Shown here: positions 25,762 through 33,646 of the stretch, one piece after another | Position numbering within the stretch: the stretch's first letter is position 1 | Layout: every line of letters begins with the position of its first letter | NCBI GenBank assembly: GCA_002314715.1 | Contig: DCGY01000021.1 | Span: forward strand, 28,435 to 92,434 | Direction of reading: 5' to 3' | Length of the DNA stretch: 64,000 bases | From: Lachnospiraceae bacterium UBA1766 | GTDB lineage: Bacteria > Bacillota > Clostridia > Lachnospirales > Lachnospiraceae | Made by a program: the position numbers and the translations under genes | The notes under the pieces: generated by a model | Database searches by the model: none | What the model saw: only the letters and a program-made list of their open reading frames with translations | Told to the model about the DNA's origin: nothing

Positions 25762-25790
25762 ATTATATCATTCCTGCCTATTTCAGGCAA
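25762..25790 (-). promoter_or_regulatory. Promoter with palindrome for the GH25-rfb-exporter operon
   Basis: On the minus strand TTGCCT (25790-25785) and TATAAT (25767-25762) are exactly 17 bases apart. TGCCT-GAAAT-AGGCA forms a perfect 5-bp inverted repeat overlapping the -35 and the spacer, a plausible repressor site. Confidence 0.7.
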
Positions 25791-25849
25791 CCAAAATGGG
25801 GAAACTTCATAATATCTTAAAGATTATGGCAATATCTGGCATATCCGTA

Positions 25850-27793
25850 TTACCAGCCATAATGATTAAAAGGTGATTTTTTTACCGTGGCAGTGGTTCT
25901 GTCCACAACAGCCTGATTTTGAAGGGTTTCCGTGGATGTCAGTAGATTCTCACCACAGCCTACCCACTCCAAATTTTCCAAATCCTTTAAAGGCTGCAAA
26001 TCGCTGATATAATTATTGGTCAAATCCAGCCTTTGAAGTTTCTTTAATTCCTTGGCAAAGTCCAGATGATCGATTTGATTCCCCCGAATATCCAGCACCT
26101 CCAGATTCGGGAAATTGGTCACAAATCGAATACAATCCTTCATAGGAAGGTCCTTCCAATTCTCATAATTGTATTCCCGAATACCCTCTTCCGTATTAAA
26201 GGCCTCCCATTCCAGATTCTCCAAATACAAAACCTTGAGACTGGTATTGGTCTGAACCAGATTCAAATCAATTTTTAACTCCGTATTGTTTAAATTCAGT
26301 TCCTCCAGATTCGGAATCATAAATAAGGTTTCCGCATCCGCGTCGGTGTTCAAGCTTTCAAAATCAACCTTTCGAAGTTTGTCAAGCTTCGTCAATACCT
26401 GAAGAGACATCAGGCTATGACCTGCACCAAGTTTCAGCTCCTCCAGGTTTTTCATGCACTCCACTTCACCGAAATGATAGTAGTTACAACCATACAAACG
26501 AAGGTGGGTAACATTGGGGAAATCCTTCAATAATGTAATATCGTTAAATCCTTCCAATGTGAGGGTAGTAACCTTTTTGAGCGCCCGGAAGCTCTCCGGA
26601 AGCTCCTGGGTGTAGTAATACGAAAGCATCAACTCTTCCAGCTGCGTCAAATGCACAACCGGTTCATAACTGTCTATCTGATAACAGTTTTCCAGACGAA
26701 GAACCTTTAGCTCCGGAACATTTTTTAATTCCTCTACCGAAATAATATCGCAGCTTACCAACGTAAGAGCTTCCAGCTTCGGAATGGATTCCAGGAAACG
26801 AATATCCCTCAGATTATCTACGTGCAAATCAATTTCCCGAAGCCAAGGCATTTGGCTCAAAAAAGGAAGTGTCATATAATCATCCGCATCCAAATAAAAG
26901 CTTTCCAGGTGGGTCAGCTTTGCAATTGCCGACAAATCCGGATAGGGCAACTTTTTGGCAGAAGAAATATGAATAATAAAGGATAAATCCGTAAGGTTTT
27001 CCAGTTTCTCAATCTCACCGATTCCTTTTCCGTCTTCATAATATTTGCAATGCAATTTCTTTAAGTTTTTGGGGTTGCTTAAATTTTCCTCTACCTCAAT
27101 CGGTGTAAAGTTGCAGCGCAGCTCCTCCAATTTGGGAAATGCGGACAACATGGTGACCTCCGAATGATAAGCCTGAATATGTAACACCGAAAGATTGGGG
27201 AAACAGCAAAGATCCTGGTAGTTCACATTTTTCTCTGACGAAATGGTAACGGTCTGAACCTCTCCGCCTTCCAGCTTGTAATCCACCGTATGATAGCTGT
27301 CCTGCATCATAAAATGAGTTAGCTTGCCAAATTCCTCCTCCGTTAGTTCGGAAGCTTCTTTCCCATAGACCTTTGCCACGAATTCTTCCATAAAGTCCGA
27401 CTTTATCTTTCTCGTATTGGTGGTCTGGGCAGATACCGCTTTCCCACCATTACCCTTGCCGGTTTGATTTTTTGTACTTTTGTTTGCGGATGGTATGATG
27501 TATCCAAGCATCATACAAAGCAGTGCAATCAGACAAACTGTCAAAACCAAAATTATCTTTTCCCGGTGTAACATGGTTTTTGTCGCATTCGCCACGCTTC
27601 TTTTTGGTCCGGAGGATTTGACAGACTTCTTTTTTTCCTTGTTTGTCGCTTCCTTTTTGTCCGGCACCGGCACAATTACGTCCATATCCAACAGATACTG
27701 GGCATTACAGTAACTGCATTTATAAGTGCGCAATCCCTTTTTCTTCAGAAGGGCTCCGCAACCGGGGCACTCCATCTTTACCAGTTTTATCAT
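25850..27793 (-). CDS. Zinc-ribbon, membrane-anchored leucine-rich-repeat protein
   Basis: A 647-residue protein. The N-terminus carries a four-cysteine zinc ribbon (CPGCGALL ... CSYCNAQYL, residues 9-30), a basic linker and one membrane helix (about 85-105). After a linker the rest (about 190-640) is a chain of irregular leucine-rich repeats spaced about 22-24 residues, for example LEELRCNFTPIE and LEVLDIRGNQIDHL. The ribbon is cytoplasmic and the repeats probably lie outside, suited to protein or glycan binding. It is the last gene of the MoxR-DUF58-transglutaminase run, overlapping the transglutaminase gene by four bases (ATGA). I see no enzyme motif; its role is unknown. Confidence 0.9.
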   Translation of the reverse strand: MIKLVKMECPGCGALLKKKGLRTYKCSYCNAQYLLDMDVIVPVPDKKEATNKEKKKSVKSSGPKRSVANATKTMLHREKIILVLTVCLIALLCMMLGYIIPSANKSTKNQTGKGNGGKAVSAQTTNTRKIKSDFMEEFVAKVYGKEASELTEEEFGKLTHFMMQDSYHTVDYKLEGGEVQTVTISSEKNVNYQDLCCFPNLSVLHIQAYHSEVTMLSAFPKLEELRCNFTPIEVEENLSNPKNLKKLHCKYYEDGKGIGEIEKLENLTDLSFIIHISSAKKLPYPDLSAIAKLTHLESFYLDADDYMTLPFLSQMPWLREIDLHVDNLRDIRFLESIPKLEALTLVSCDIISVEELKNVPELKVLRLENCYQIDSYEPVVHLTQLEELMLSYYYTQELPESFRALKKVTTLTLEGFNDITLLKDFPNVTHLRLYGCNYYHFGEVECMKNLEELKLGAGHSLMSLQVLTKLDKLRKVDFESLNTDADAETLFMIPNLEELNLNNTELKIDLNLVQTNTSLKVLYLENLEWEAFNTEEGIREYNYENWKDLPMKDCIRFVTNFPNLEVLDIRGNQIDHLDFAKELKKLQRLDLTNNYISDLQPLKDLENLEWVGCGENLLTSTETLQNQAVVDRTTATVKKSPFNHYGW

Positions 27794-30114
27794 TCCCTAC
27801 TCCTGTAAAACAGAGAAATCATTCTCTTTTCTATCCTGCAGAAGATTCGGCGTTTCTTCTGCAACCTTATCTGCTCCAGCAAGGCTCCATGGTCTGCGAA
27901 TAATTCTTCCAGGTGCTCTGTTCTCACTTCATCCCTGCTATAACTGCACTGATTCATCCGTCGGATTCCGGCCTCACCGGGCAGGTTTGCTTCCTTTAGT
28001 CGTTCTCCGAATTCCATCAAGGTTTCACCCTCGGCCCGTTTCCGGCCCAAAATAGCCCACAAAGTCTCATTTCTTCCAAACAAGGTAATCAGTTTTTCCC
28101 GAGGTGTCTGTTTTTTCCACCGGCGAACCTTTCGTTCCAGATAAATCGCATACACAGCAAAGGCCGATATACAGAATACCAAAATACCAATCAAAAGTGC
28201 AACCGAAAAATCAAAAACCGCACTTATAAGCTTCCGAAGCTGTTCCTTCCTGCGTTCCTTGGTCTTAGCCAGCTCCTGCTCCTTCTTTTGTGCCTCCAAA
28301 AGCTCCTGCTGTTGTCTTTCTTCCTTTTTTCTCTCCTCCTGCATTTGCAGGTACTCGTCCCAGTTTTGATTTCCCTGGTTCATTTCGGAATAGGTTTTCC
28401 GAAATGCCCAGGAAGAAACAGTACGTTCACCAAAGCTTGGAGTCGGCTCAAAGGCAATCCATCCAAGCCCTTCCAGATATACCTCCGGCCAGGCATGGGC
28501 CATACCTGCTGTCACCTCTACCGTTTCCCTGCCGTTCACCGGTACAAAGAATCCCTGACACACGCGGGCCGGATAGCCTTCGCTTTGTGCCAAAAGGGCA
28601 AATGCCGTGGCATAGTGCATACAATAGCCGGCCCTTGTTTCCAGGAGAAAATAATCCAAAAATTCTTCCTTGCTATCCACCTCCGGGGGGATTTCACCCG
28701 GAGACAAGGTATAGGAATAGCCGGAAAGTTCTCTTTCAAAGCATTTCAGGCGAGAATATCCGCTTTCTACGTTCCCTCCCTGTTCTTTCGCCTTTTGAAG
28801 GACCTGTTCTTTCCAAGCCTGTACTCCTGCGGAAACGGGAATGGTGGTTTCGTAGGTTTCCTTTTCTTCCTCCTGATTTTCATCCAAAAGCTGAGAAAAC
28901 AAAGGGTGATCTTTGTTTAACTCTTTAAAAGTCACTTCGTATTCCGTACCGTAATCATAAACCTCACTGCCCCGGGCCTTGGAAACCTCCGGCACCTCTA
29001 TGGAACAATTGGGCAGAAGAATGGTATCACTGTAAAAGCGCTTATAATACACCCGGATTTTTCGACTCTGCCAATAATCCTGCGCATAAGCGGTTACCCT
29101 TTGGATTGCATAATCCATTTCCGCTACATTCATCAATAGATCCTGGTCGGAGACACTTACTGCTTCTCCCCAGGTCCTGCCGTCAAAGCTTTGAAATACT
29201 TTGGCACGAAGGTACACCGCTCCTTCCAGGTCGTCCAGGCCCTCTACCTCCAGCATGACGTCCGGCGATTTGGATACGTTTCCCTCCAAATCACCGCTTT
29301 GTTCCAGGCTGTCAAACACCTCGTTGTAAGCAAACGCTTTCTTCCAATGCAAGCGTGTCATCCATTTTTCAAAGCCAACCTCAACACCCTGCAGCCTTTC
29401 CTGGGCAAGATATATGAAACGATTGGTAATTTTCCAGGAATAGGGTTCGTTGGGCTTTGGCATTACACCGATGAAAAGCGCATACACAAAGAAAACCGGC
29501 AAAAGGGTAAGCAAAAACTGCTTCTGTCGTTTCCCCGGATTTTCCTTGTCCCCGGATTTTTTCCAGTACTTTCGGGCAATATGGGCCCACAGATACAGAA
29601 GGAAAGCCAGGGTAAATGCGCTTCCCCAACCGGGCAGTCTGTAGGAAAAGAACCCGGCTCCCAAAAAAGCGATGGGCAGTCCCACACTGCACACCCAAAA
29701 CAGCGCCGAAATTCGCTCCAACAAGCTCCATATCCCACAAGTAGCCAGTGCAATCCACAGCACCTGTAGCAACCAATACCAAACGTTCCAATCCGGATTG
29801 GTTTGTGTTCCTTGCATCAGCCAATTCCCATAGGCTCTCCAAAAATCACCGGCCTGGGGAAATCCAATCCGAAGATGAGCAAATAAGACCAATGAAAGGA
29901 CCAACAAAACTCCCCATGCCTTTCGAATGCCCTTTTGCGCCATACCGAAATAAAAGCAACCAATGACTGCAGCCCCAAATAACAGGTGGCTGATTGAAAA
30001 CGCTCCGATTCCACATGGATTGGATAGGGCAAAATAGACCGCAAGAAAGAGAAGAAACGTCGATCCTGCGGAGTAGATCATATTACTTGCAGAAGATTCT
30101 TTACTGTTTTCCAT
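27790..30114 (-). CDS. TgpA-like membrane transglutaminase-domain protein
   Basis: A 774-residue protein from the ATG at 30114, preferred because AGGAGG lies seven bases before it. It has about six membrane helices in the first 230 residues, a large extracellular part containing a transglutaminase/protease-like domain, and a further helix near 650-675 followed by a cytoplasmic tail. The catalytic triad region is visible as RAGYCMHYATAFALLAQ with the cysteine, GMAHAWPEVYLEG with the histidine, and FEPTPSFG with a nearby acidic residue. Such proteins are regularly encoded with MoxR ATPases and DUF58 proteins, as here. Substrate unknown; cross-linking or cleaving of surface peptides is the usual suggestion. 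Confidence 0.92.
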   Translation of the reverse strand: MENSKESSASNMIYSAGSTFLLFLAVYFALSNPCGIGAFSISHLLFGAAVIGCFYFGMAQKGIRKAWGVLLVLSLVLFAHLRIGFPQAGDFWRAYGNWLMQGTQTNPDWNVWYWLLQVLWIALATCGIWSLLERISALFWVCSVGLPIAFLGAGFFSYRLPGWGSAFTLAFLLYLWAHIARKYWKKSGDKENPGKRQKQFLLTLLPVFFVYALFIGVMPKPNEPYSWKITNRFIYLAQERLQGVEVGFEKWMTRLHWKKAFAYNEVFDSLEQSGDLEGNVSKSPDVMLEVEGLDDLEGAVYLRAKVFQSFDGRTWGEAVSVSDQDLLMNVAEMDYAIQRVTAYAQDYWQSRKIRVYYKRFYSDTILLPNCSIEVPEVSKARGSEVYDYGTEYEVTFKELNKDHPLFSQLLDENQEEEKETYETTIPVSAGVQAWKEQVLQKAKEQGGNVESGYSRLKCFERELSGYSYTLSPGEIPPEVDSKEEFLDYFLLETRAGYCMHYATAFALLAQSEGYPARVCQGFFVPVNGRETVEVTAGMAHAWPEVYLEGLGWIAFEPTPSFGERTVSSWAFRKTYSEMNQGNQNWDEYLQMQEERKKEERQQQELLEAQKKEQELAKTKERRKEQLRKLISAVFDFSVALLIGILVFCISAFAVYAIYLERKVRRWKKQTPREKLITLFGRNETLWAILGRKRAEGETLMEFGERLKEANLPGEAGIRRMNQCSYSRDEVRTEHLEELFADHGALLEQIRLQKKRRIFCRIEKRMISLFYRSRE

Positions 30115-31273
30115 AAAGCACCTCCTGTTGGATTCTTTGGAAATCAAACTCTCCCAAATCCAAATATTCTATTTCGCTTGTGAGATAATAAACTCTGCAA
30201 AGACAATCCTGATTCCGCAGTCGCTCCACTTCGTCCAAAACCGCCTCCGTCAGATGATTCACCACAAAAATCACTTTCTTTTGACCAAAATCCCGGAAGT
30301 TGTCCCGGAACCATGAAAGCACCTTTTTCTGGGACTGTTTCTCCTGGAAACCCAGTTTGGAGGTCACTTCATAGATTGTATCAAAATCCCTCATTTGATA
30401 TGCCGTATACTGTTCAAAATCCCCTTCCTTGGAACCATTTTGCAGGTTAAAGAAGCAAAATGCAGCCTCTTCTCCCTTTTGGATGGTCTCCGTCAACAGT
30501 AGCAAAGAAAGCTCCAGCAAGGTATTTTCCTCCGGCAAATACACGGAAGGTTCCTTATCCACCCGGCAGGTATCCAGATACAAAAAGAGCCCCTCCGATT
30601 CCTCATCATAAAAGGTACGACTCTTTAATTGTCCCATACGGGCAGACGCCTTCCAGTGAATATGTTTCAGGCTTTCTCCCTCCACATAATCTCTGGCAAA
30701 AACATCCGGGCGATTCTTTTTTAATACCGTGTCCTTTTGCGGCTTTCGCTCATCCTCTTCCTCCAGACCGTACTCCTCCAAAGCGGGAACCCTGGGGGAT
30801 ACAATCGCTTCCAACGCCCCCGGAAAAGGATATGCCAGCACAAACACACGGAAAAAATCCGTTAGAAATAATTTTTTTACTCCTACTTTATAGGCCCCTC
30901 GGTACTTACAAATCATTTGCGTTTCAAAGGTATATTTCTCCCCCGGCAGTAACTCAAATTCCGCATCCTGGGGAATATCCTGCACATAGGCGAAATCCGA
31001 AAATAACTCTACCCGAATACCGGATACCGGCAATTTCCCTTCATTTTGCAGGGTAAAGAAATAACGCACAGGCGTCCCTGCGGTAATGACCCGACTGTCA
31101 ATGGTTTGGTAGACTTTGACTTGAATCAACACTACCAAAAGATACAGGTAGGAAATCAACGGGTAACACAAAAGGGTAAAAAAGAGTCCGTAGCTTACGC
31201 TTCCTCCCCGGAAACTGATAAAGACCAAAGACGCTATGAGAAGCAGGAGCCAGATTCGTCTCCTTTTTTTCAT
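30101..31273 (-). CDS. DUF58-domain membrane protein
   Basis: A 390-residue protein with two closely spaced N-terminal membrane helices (about 8-25 and 30-52), a beta-rich middle region, and a DUF58 domain carrying the diagnostic RDYVEGESLKHIHWKASARM segment (about residues 190-210). The following part resembles a VWA-like fold (LFLYLDTCR). DUF58 proteins are partners of MoxR AAA ATPases. It overlaps the MoxR gene by four bases and the transglutaminase gene by about 14, so all are likely co-translated. Function is known only at family level. Confidence 0.93.
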   Translation of the reverse strand: MKKRRRIWLLLLIASLVFISFRGGSVSYGLFFTLLCYPLISYLYLLVVLIQVKVYQTIDSRVITAGTPVRYFFTLQNEGKLPVSGIRVELFSDFAYVQDIPQDAEFELLPGEKYTFETQMICKYRGAYKVGVKKLFLTDFFRVFVLAYPFPGALEAIVSPRVPALEEYGLEEEDERKPQKDTVLKKNRPDVFARDYVEGESLKHIHWKASARMGQLKSRTFYDEESEGLFLYLDTCRVDKEPSVYLPEENTLLELSLLLLTETIQKGEEAAFCFFNLQNGSKEGDFEQYTAYQMRDFDTIYEVTSKLGFQEKQSQKKVLSWFRDNFRDFGQKKVIFVVNHLTEAVLDEVERLRNQDCLCRVYYLTSEIEYLDLGEFDFQRIQQEVLYGKQ

Positions 31274-32238
31274 ACAGGTACCTTTGCCTTTACAACCAAT
31301 TCTTTTAATATTTTCTCCGCAGTCAGATTCTCTCTCTTCGCCTTTGTGGTAAGCACCAACCGATGCGCCAACACACGGGATACATTTGCCTTGATATCAT
31401 CGGGAATACAATAATCTCTTCCCTCCAGGCAGGCCTTTGCCTTTGCGCAGGAAAGAAGCGCCAGATACGCTCTGGTACTGGCTCCCAGGTGGATTCTCTC
31501 ATCCTTTCTGGTAAGGGTAATAATTTCCAAGGCATATTCCAGCAGTTTATCGGAAATCTCCATACTGCGAACCTTATCCTGCATCTTTCGGATTTCCTGA
31601 TCGGACAAAGGTTTGGGGGAGCCTTCCGACAAATTCCCTGTCATCCCACCCGGTTCTGTGACCGGCTCTTCTTTTTGGAGCTGTTTCCTGGCAATATCCA
31701 GTTCCTTCTCTTTCGCAGGATATCCCAGCGACAATTTCATCAAAAAACGGTCCAGCTGTGCCTCCGGCAAAGCATAGGTTCCCACATATTCCACCGGATT
31801 TTGAGTTGCAATGACCATGAATGGTTTGTTCATGGGTATGGTCTGGCCATCAATGGTCACCTGCTCTTCCGCCATAGCCTCCAACAGAGCCGCCTGGGTC
31901 TTGGGGGAGGTTCGATTAATTTCATCCGCCAGCACCAGCTGATGCATCACCGCACCCTCCTTTCGTGTAAACGCACCGGTTTGCATCTGATAAACATAGA
32001 ATCCGGTCACATCTCCCGGCAAGGTATCCGGAGTAAACTGGATACGGCCGAAGTCCAGTCCCGTAGCATAGGAAAAAGCCTTGGCAAGGGTGGTCTTTCC
32101 GACACCCGGTACATCCTCCAGAAGAACATGTCCTCCCGCCAGTAAACTGATAAACAAGGATTCGATTACATCCTCTTTTCCGATAAAATCTTTGCCGATT
32201 GTATTCAAAAAACGATTGTACAGTTCTTTCATATCCAT
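31270..32238 (-). CDS. MoxR-family AAA+ ATPase
   Basis: A 322-residue protein with Walker A GVGKTTLAKAF at about residue 45, Walker B VLADEINRTSPKTQ near 108, sensor 1 in MVIATQNPVEY, and the arginine-finger/lid region following. The C-terminal ASTRAYLALLSCAKAKA segment is characteristic of MoxR lid domains. MoxR proteins act as chaperone-like ATPases that activate partner complexes, usually with VWA or DUF58 proteins; DUF58 and TgpA-like genes follow here with four-base overlaps. GAGGGAG precedes the ATG. It is the first gene of the operon and diverges from the plus-strand gene at 32446. Confidence 0.95.
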   Translation of the reverse strand: MDMKELYNRFLNTIGKDFIGKEDVIESLFISLLAGGHVLLEDVPGVGKTTLAKAFSYATGLDFGRIQFTPDTLPGDVTGFYVYQMQTGAFTRKEGAVMHQLVLADEINRTSPKTQAALLEAMAEEQVTIDGQTIPMNKPFMVIATQNPVEYVGTYALPEAQLDRFLMKLSLGYPAKEKELDIARKQLQKEEPVTEPGGMTGNLSEGSPKPLSDQEIRKMQDKVRSMEISDKLLEYALEIITLTRKDERIHLGASTRAYLALLSCAKAKACLEGRDYCIPDDIKANVSRVLAHRLVLTTKAKRENLTAEKILKELVVKAKVPV

Positions 32239-32289
32239 TTATTTCTCTCCCTCTGAATCATGCTTTCCTAAGGCATATGTAACACCTTT

Positions 32290-32295
32290 ATTTTA
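32290..32295 (-). promoter_or_regulatory. Candidate -10 for the MoxR operon
   Basis: TAAAAT on the minus strand, about 50 bases before the MoxR ATG, in a 207-base divergent intergenic region. The -35 position (TTCCTT at 17 bases) is a poor match, so this is tentative. No other clear signal is seen in 32239-32445 apart from an imperfect hairpin near 32398-32416. Confidence 0.3.
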
Positions 32296-32445
32296 TCGTA
32301 AAATCATCAAAAAAGGAAGTCTCTACCACTCTTCAAAAGTACTCTTATTCTTCCTATTTTGCCCTTTTCATGATATGATGACAAAAGGACGTGAATTCGG
32401 TCCGTTTTTCGAACCGGCATTTCGTACAGAAAGAGAGTATCCCCC

Positions 32446-32904
32446 ATGACTGTTTCTCAGCTGATTTTATTGCATCTTACTACCCTGTGCTTCGGCGCCA
32501 TTATCGGGGCATATTGCGGCACCATTGATTATCGTATTCGGGAAAATTTGCCCTTAATTACAAAAGACTGCTTTTGTCCCACCTGCAATCATGTGCTGCC
32601 CGGAAAAGATCAGATTCCGATTCTGGGCTGGCTGATGCTTGGAGGAAAATGTCGCTTTTGTCACACCGCAATCCCGAAACGTTATCCCATTATCGAGGGT
32701 GGTTTTTCTCTGTTTTACCTGCTTTCCTTTGTAATTTTGCATCAAAAAACAGCAGCCATGCTGATTCTATGGCTACTGTTTATCACTTCTATTCTTGTCC
32801 TTCGAAGCAAGGGGCACGTGGCTTCCTTACTGAAAGGTCTGGGAATCATGTATATTTATCATTTGCTGTACGGCTTTCTGCTCTATATCATTATTTGTGC
32901 TTAA
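32446..32904 (+). CDS. Stand-alone prepilin peptidase N-terminal (methylase-type) domain protein
   Basis: A 152-residue membrane protein. Its first half matches the N-terminal domain of type IV prepilin peptidases: a membrane helix leading to GAIIGAYCGTIDYRIRE, a CPTC knuckle, the conserved PILGWLMLGGKCRFC with the second knuckle, then KRYPIIEGG. Four cysteines are present. The following helices carry neither of the two catalytic aspartates of the peptidase part (no GxGD). A separate 219-residue A24 peptidase lies at 36532-37191 on the other strand. It may therefore provide the N-methylation or a structural subunit for pilin maturation. It ends convergently with the PP2C gene, overlapping by 14 bases. 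The family is clear; activity is inferred. Confidence 0.88.
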   Translation: MTVSQLILLHLTTLCFGAIIGAYCGTIDYRIRENLPLITKDCFCPTCNHVLPGKDQIPILGWLMLGGKCRFCHTAIPKRYPIIEGGFSLFYLLSFVILHQKTAAMLILWLLFITSILVLRSKGHVASLLKGLGIMYIYHLLYGFLLYIIICA

Positions 32905-33625
32905 AGCCTACCATAATACAGGATACATTATCCCGTTCTCCACGACTCATGACAAGCTGCAGGCATTGCTCACAAGCTGCCTGCATTTGTTTTGAATTTT
33001 TTACCTTTTCTGTCAAACCGTAAATATCTCTCACATCCAGATCATGGAACAGACCATCCGATCCCAAGATAAATACATCCTCTTCCATAACCGTTCCCGT
33101 CAGACAATTGACCCATAAATCCATGGCCTTGCCCATATGATTGGCCAAACGATTCTTCACGCTTCCGTCCGAACCGGTTTTCACCGATACCTCGTCTCTG
33201 GTCAGCTGGCAAAGCTGGCCGCCCCGCAGGATACAAATGCGACTGTCTCCCACATGGAAAATATAATAGTTCTCGTTATAGACCAAAAGAAGGGACATGG
33301 TACAACCGATCTGTATCTGGTTCTCTTTCTGAAACAGATACACATTTTCATTGGCTGCATGAACCGCATTGTCCAATTCCTCTACGATTTCGCTTTCCGG
33401 AACTCCTGCCGTAAATCGGCGGTAAATCCAGTCAAACCACTGAGAAATCCCCTGTGTGACCATCTCAGAAGCAATTTCGCTGTAATCAAAGCTTCCGATT
33501 CCATCACAAATACAGGCCAACGTGAGTGCATTCCCCTGATGTTCCCCCATATGGAGAATGACTCGGTCCTGATTCTTTTCCCGGACAATTCCCTGGCTGG
33601 TAATACACCCCGCTACAACCTTCAT
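32891..33625 (-). CDS. PP2C-family protein serine/threonine phosphatase
   Basis: A 244-residue soluble phosphatase of minimal bacterial PP2C length. The metal-binding aspartates are visible in IREKNQDR-type opening (VREKNQDRVIL), CICDGIGSFD, VGDSRICIL, ILGSDGLFHDL and the terminal ERDNVSCIMV. It should remove phosphate from Ser/Thr residues and oppose the kinase at 51311-53464. It is the last gene of the Tad-kinase operon, 21 bases after the FHA gene, and its 3' end overlaps the plus-strand prepilin-methylase gene. Kinase at one end and phosphatase at the other end of the same transcript suggests reversible control of the pilus. Confidence 0.94.
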   Translation of the reverse strand: MKVVAGCITSQGIVREKNQDRVILHMGEHQGNALTLACICDGIGSFDYSEIASEMVTQGISQWFDWIYRRFTAGVPESEIVEELDNAVHAANENVYLFQKENQIQIGCTMSLLLVYNENYYIFHVGDSRICILRGGQLCQLTRDEVSVKTGSDGSVKNRLANHMGKAMDLWVNCLTGTVMEEDVFILGSDGLFHDLDVRDIYGLTEKVKNSKQMQAACEQCLQLVMSRGERDNVSCIMVGFKHK

Positions 33626-33646
33626 AAATGCCTTCTCCCCATTCCT

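Noticed and set aside
25804..25826. Inverted repeat around AATATCTTAAAGATT after the LRR gene as a terminator
   Set aside because: The stem needs a bulge and leaves almost no loop, and no T tract follows.
28288..28928. Long plus-strand frames opposite the transglutaminase gene
   Set aside because: They are antisense to a well-supported gene and show no domain, ribosome site or promoter.
32398..32416. Hairpin CGGTCCG...CGAACCG upstream of the plus-strand prepilin-methylase-like gene
   Set aside because: One mismatch, no T tract and no clear relation to a promoter; may be chance.
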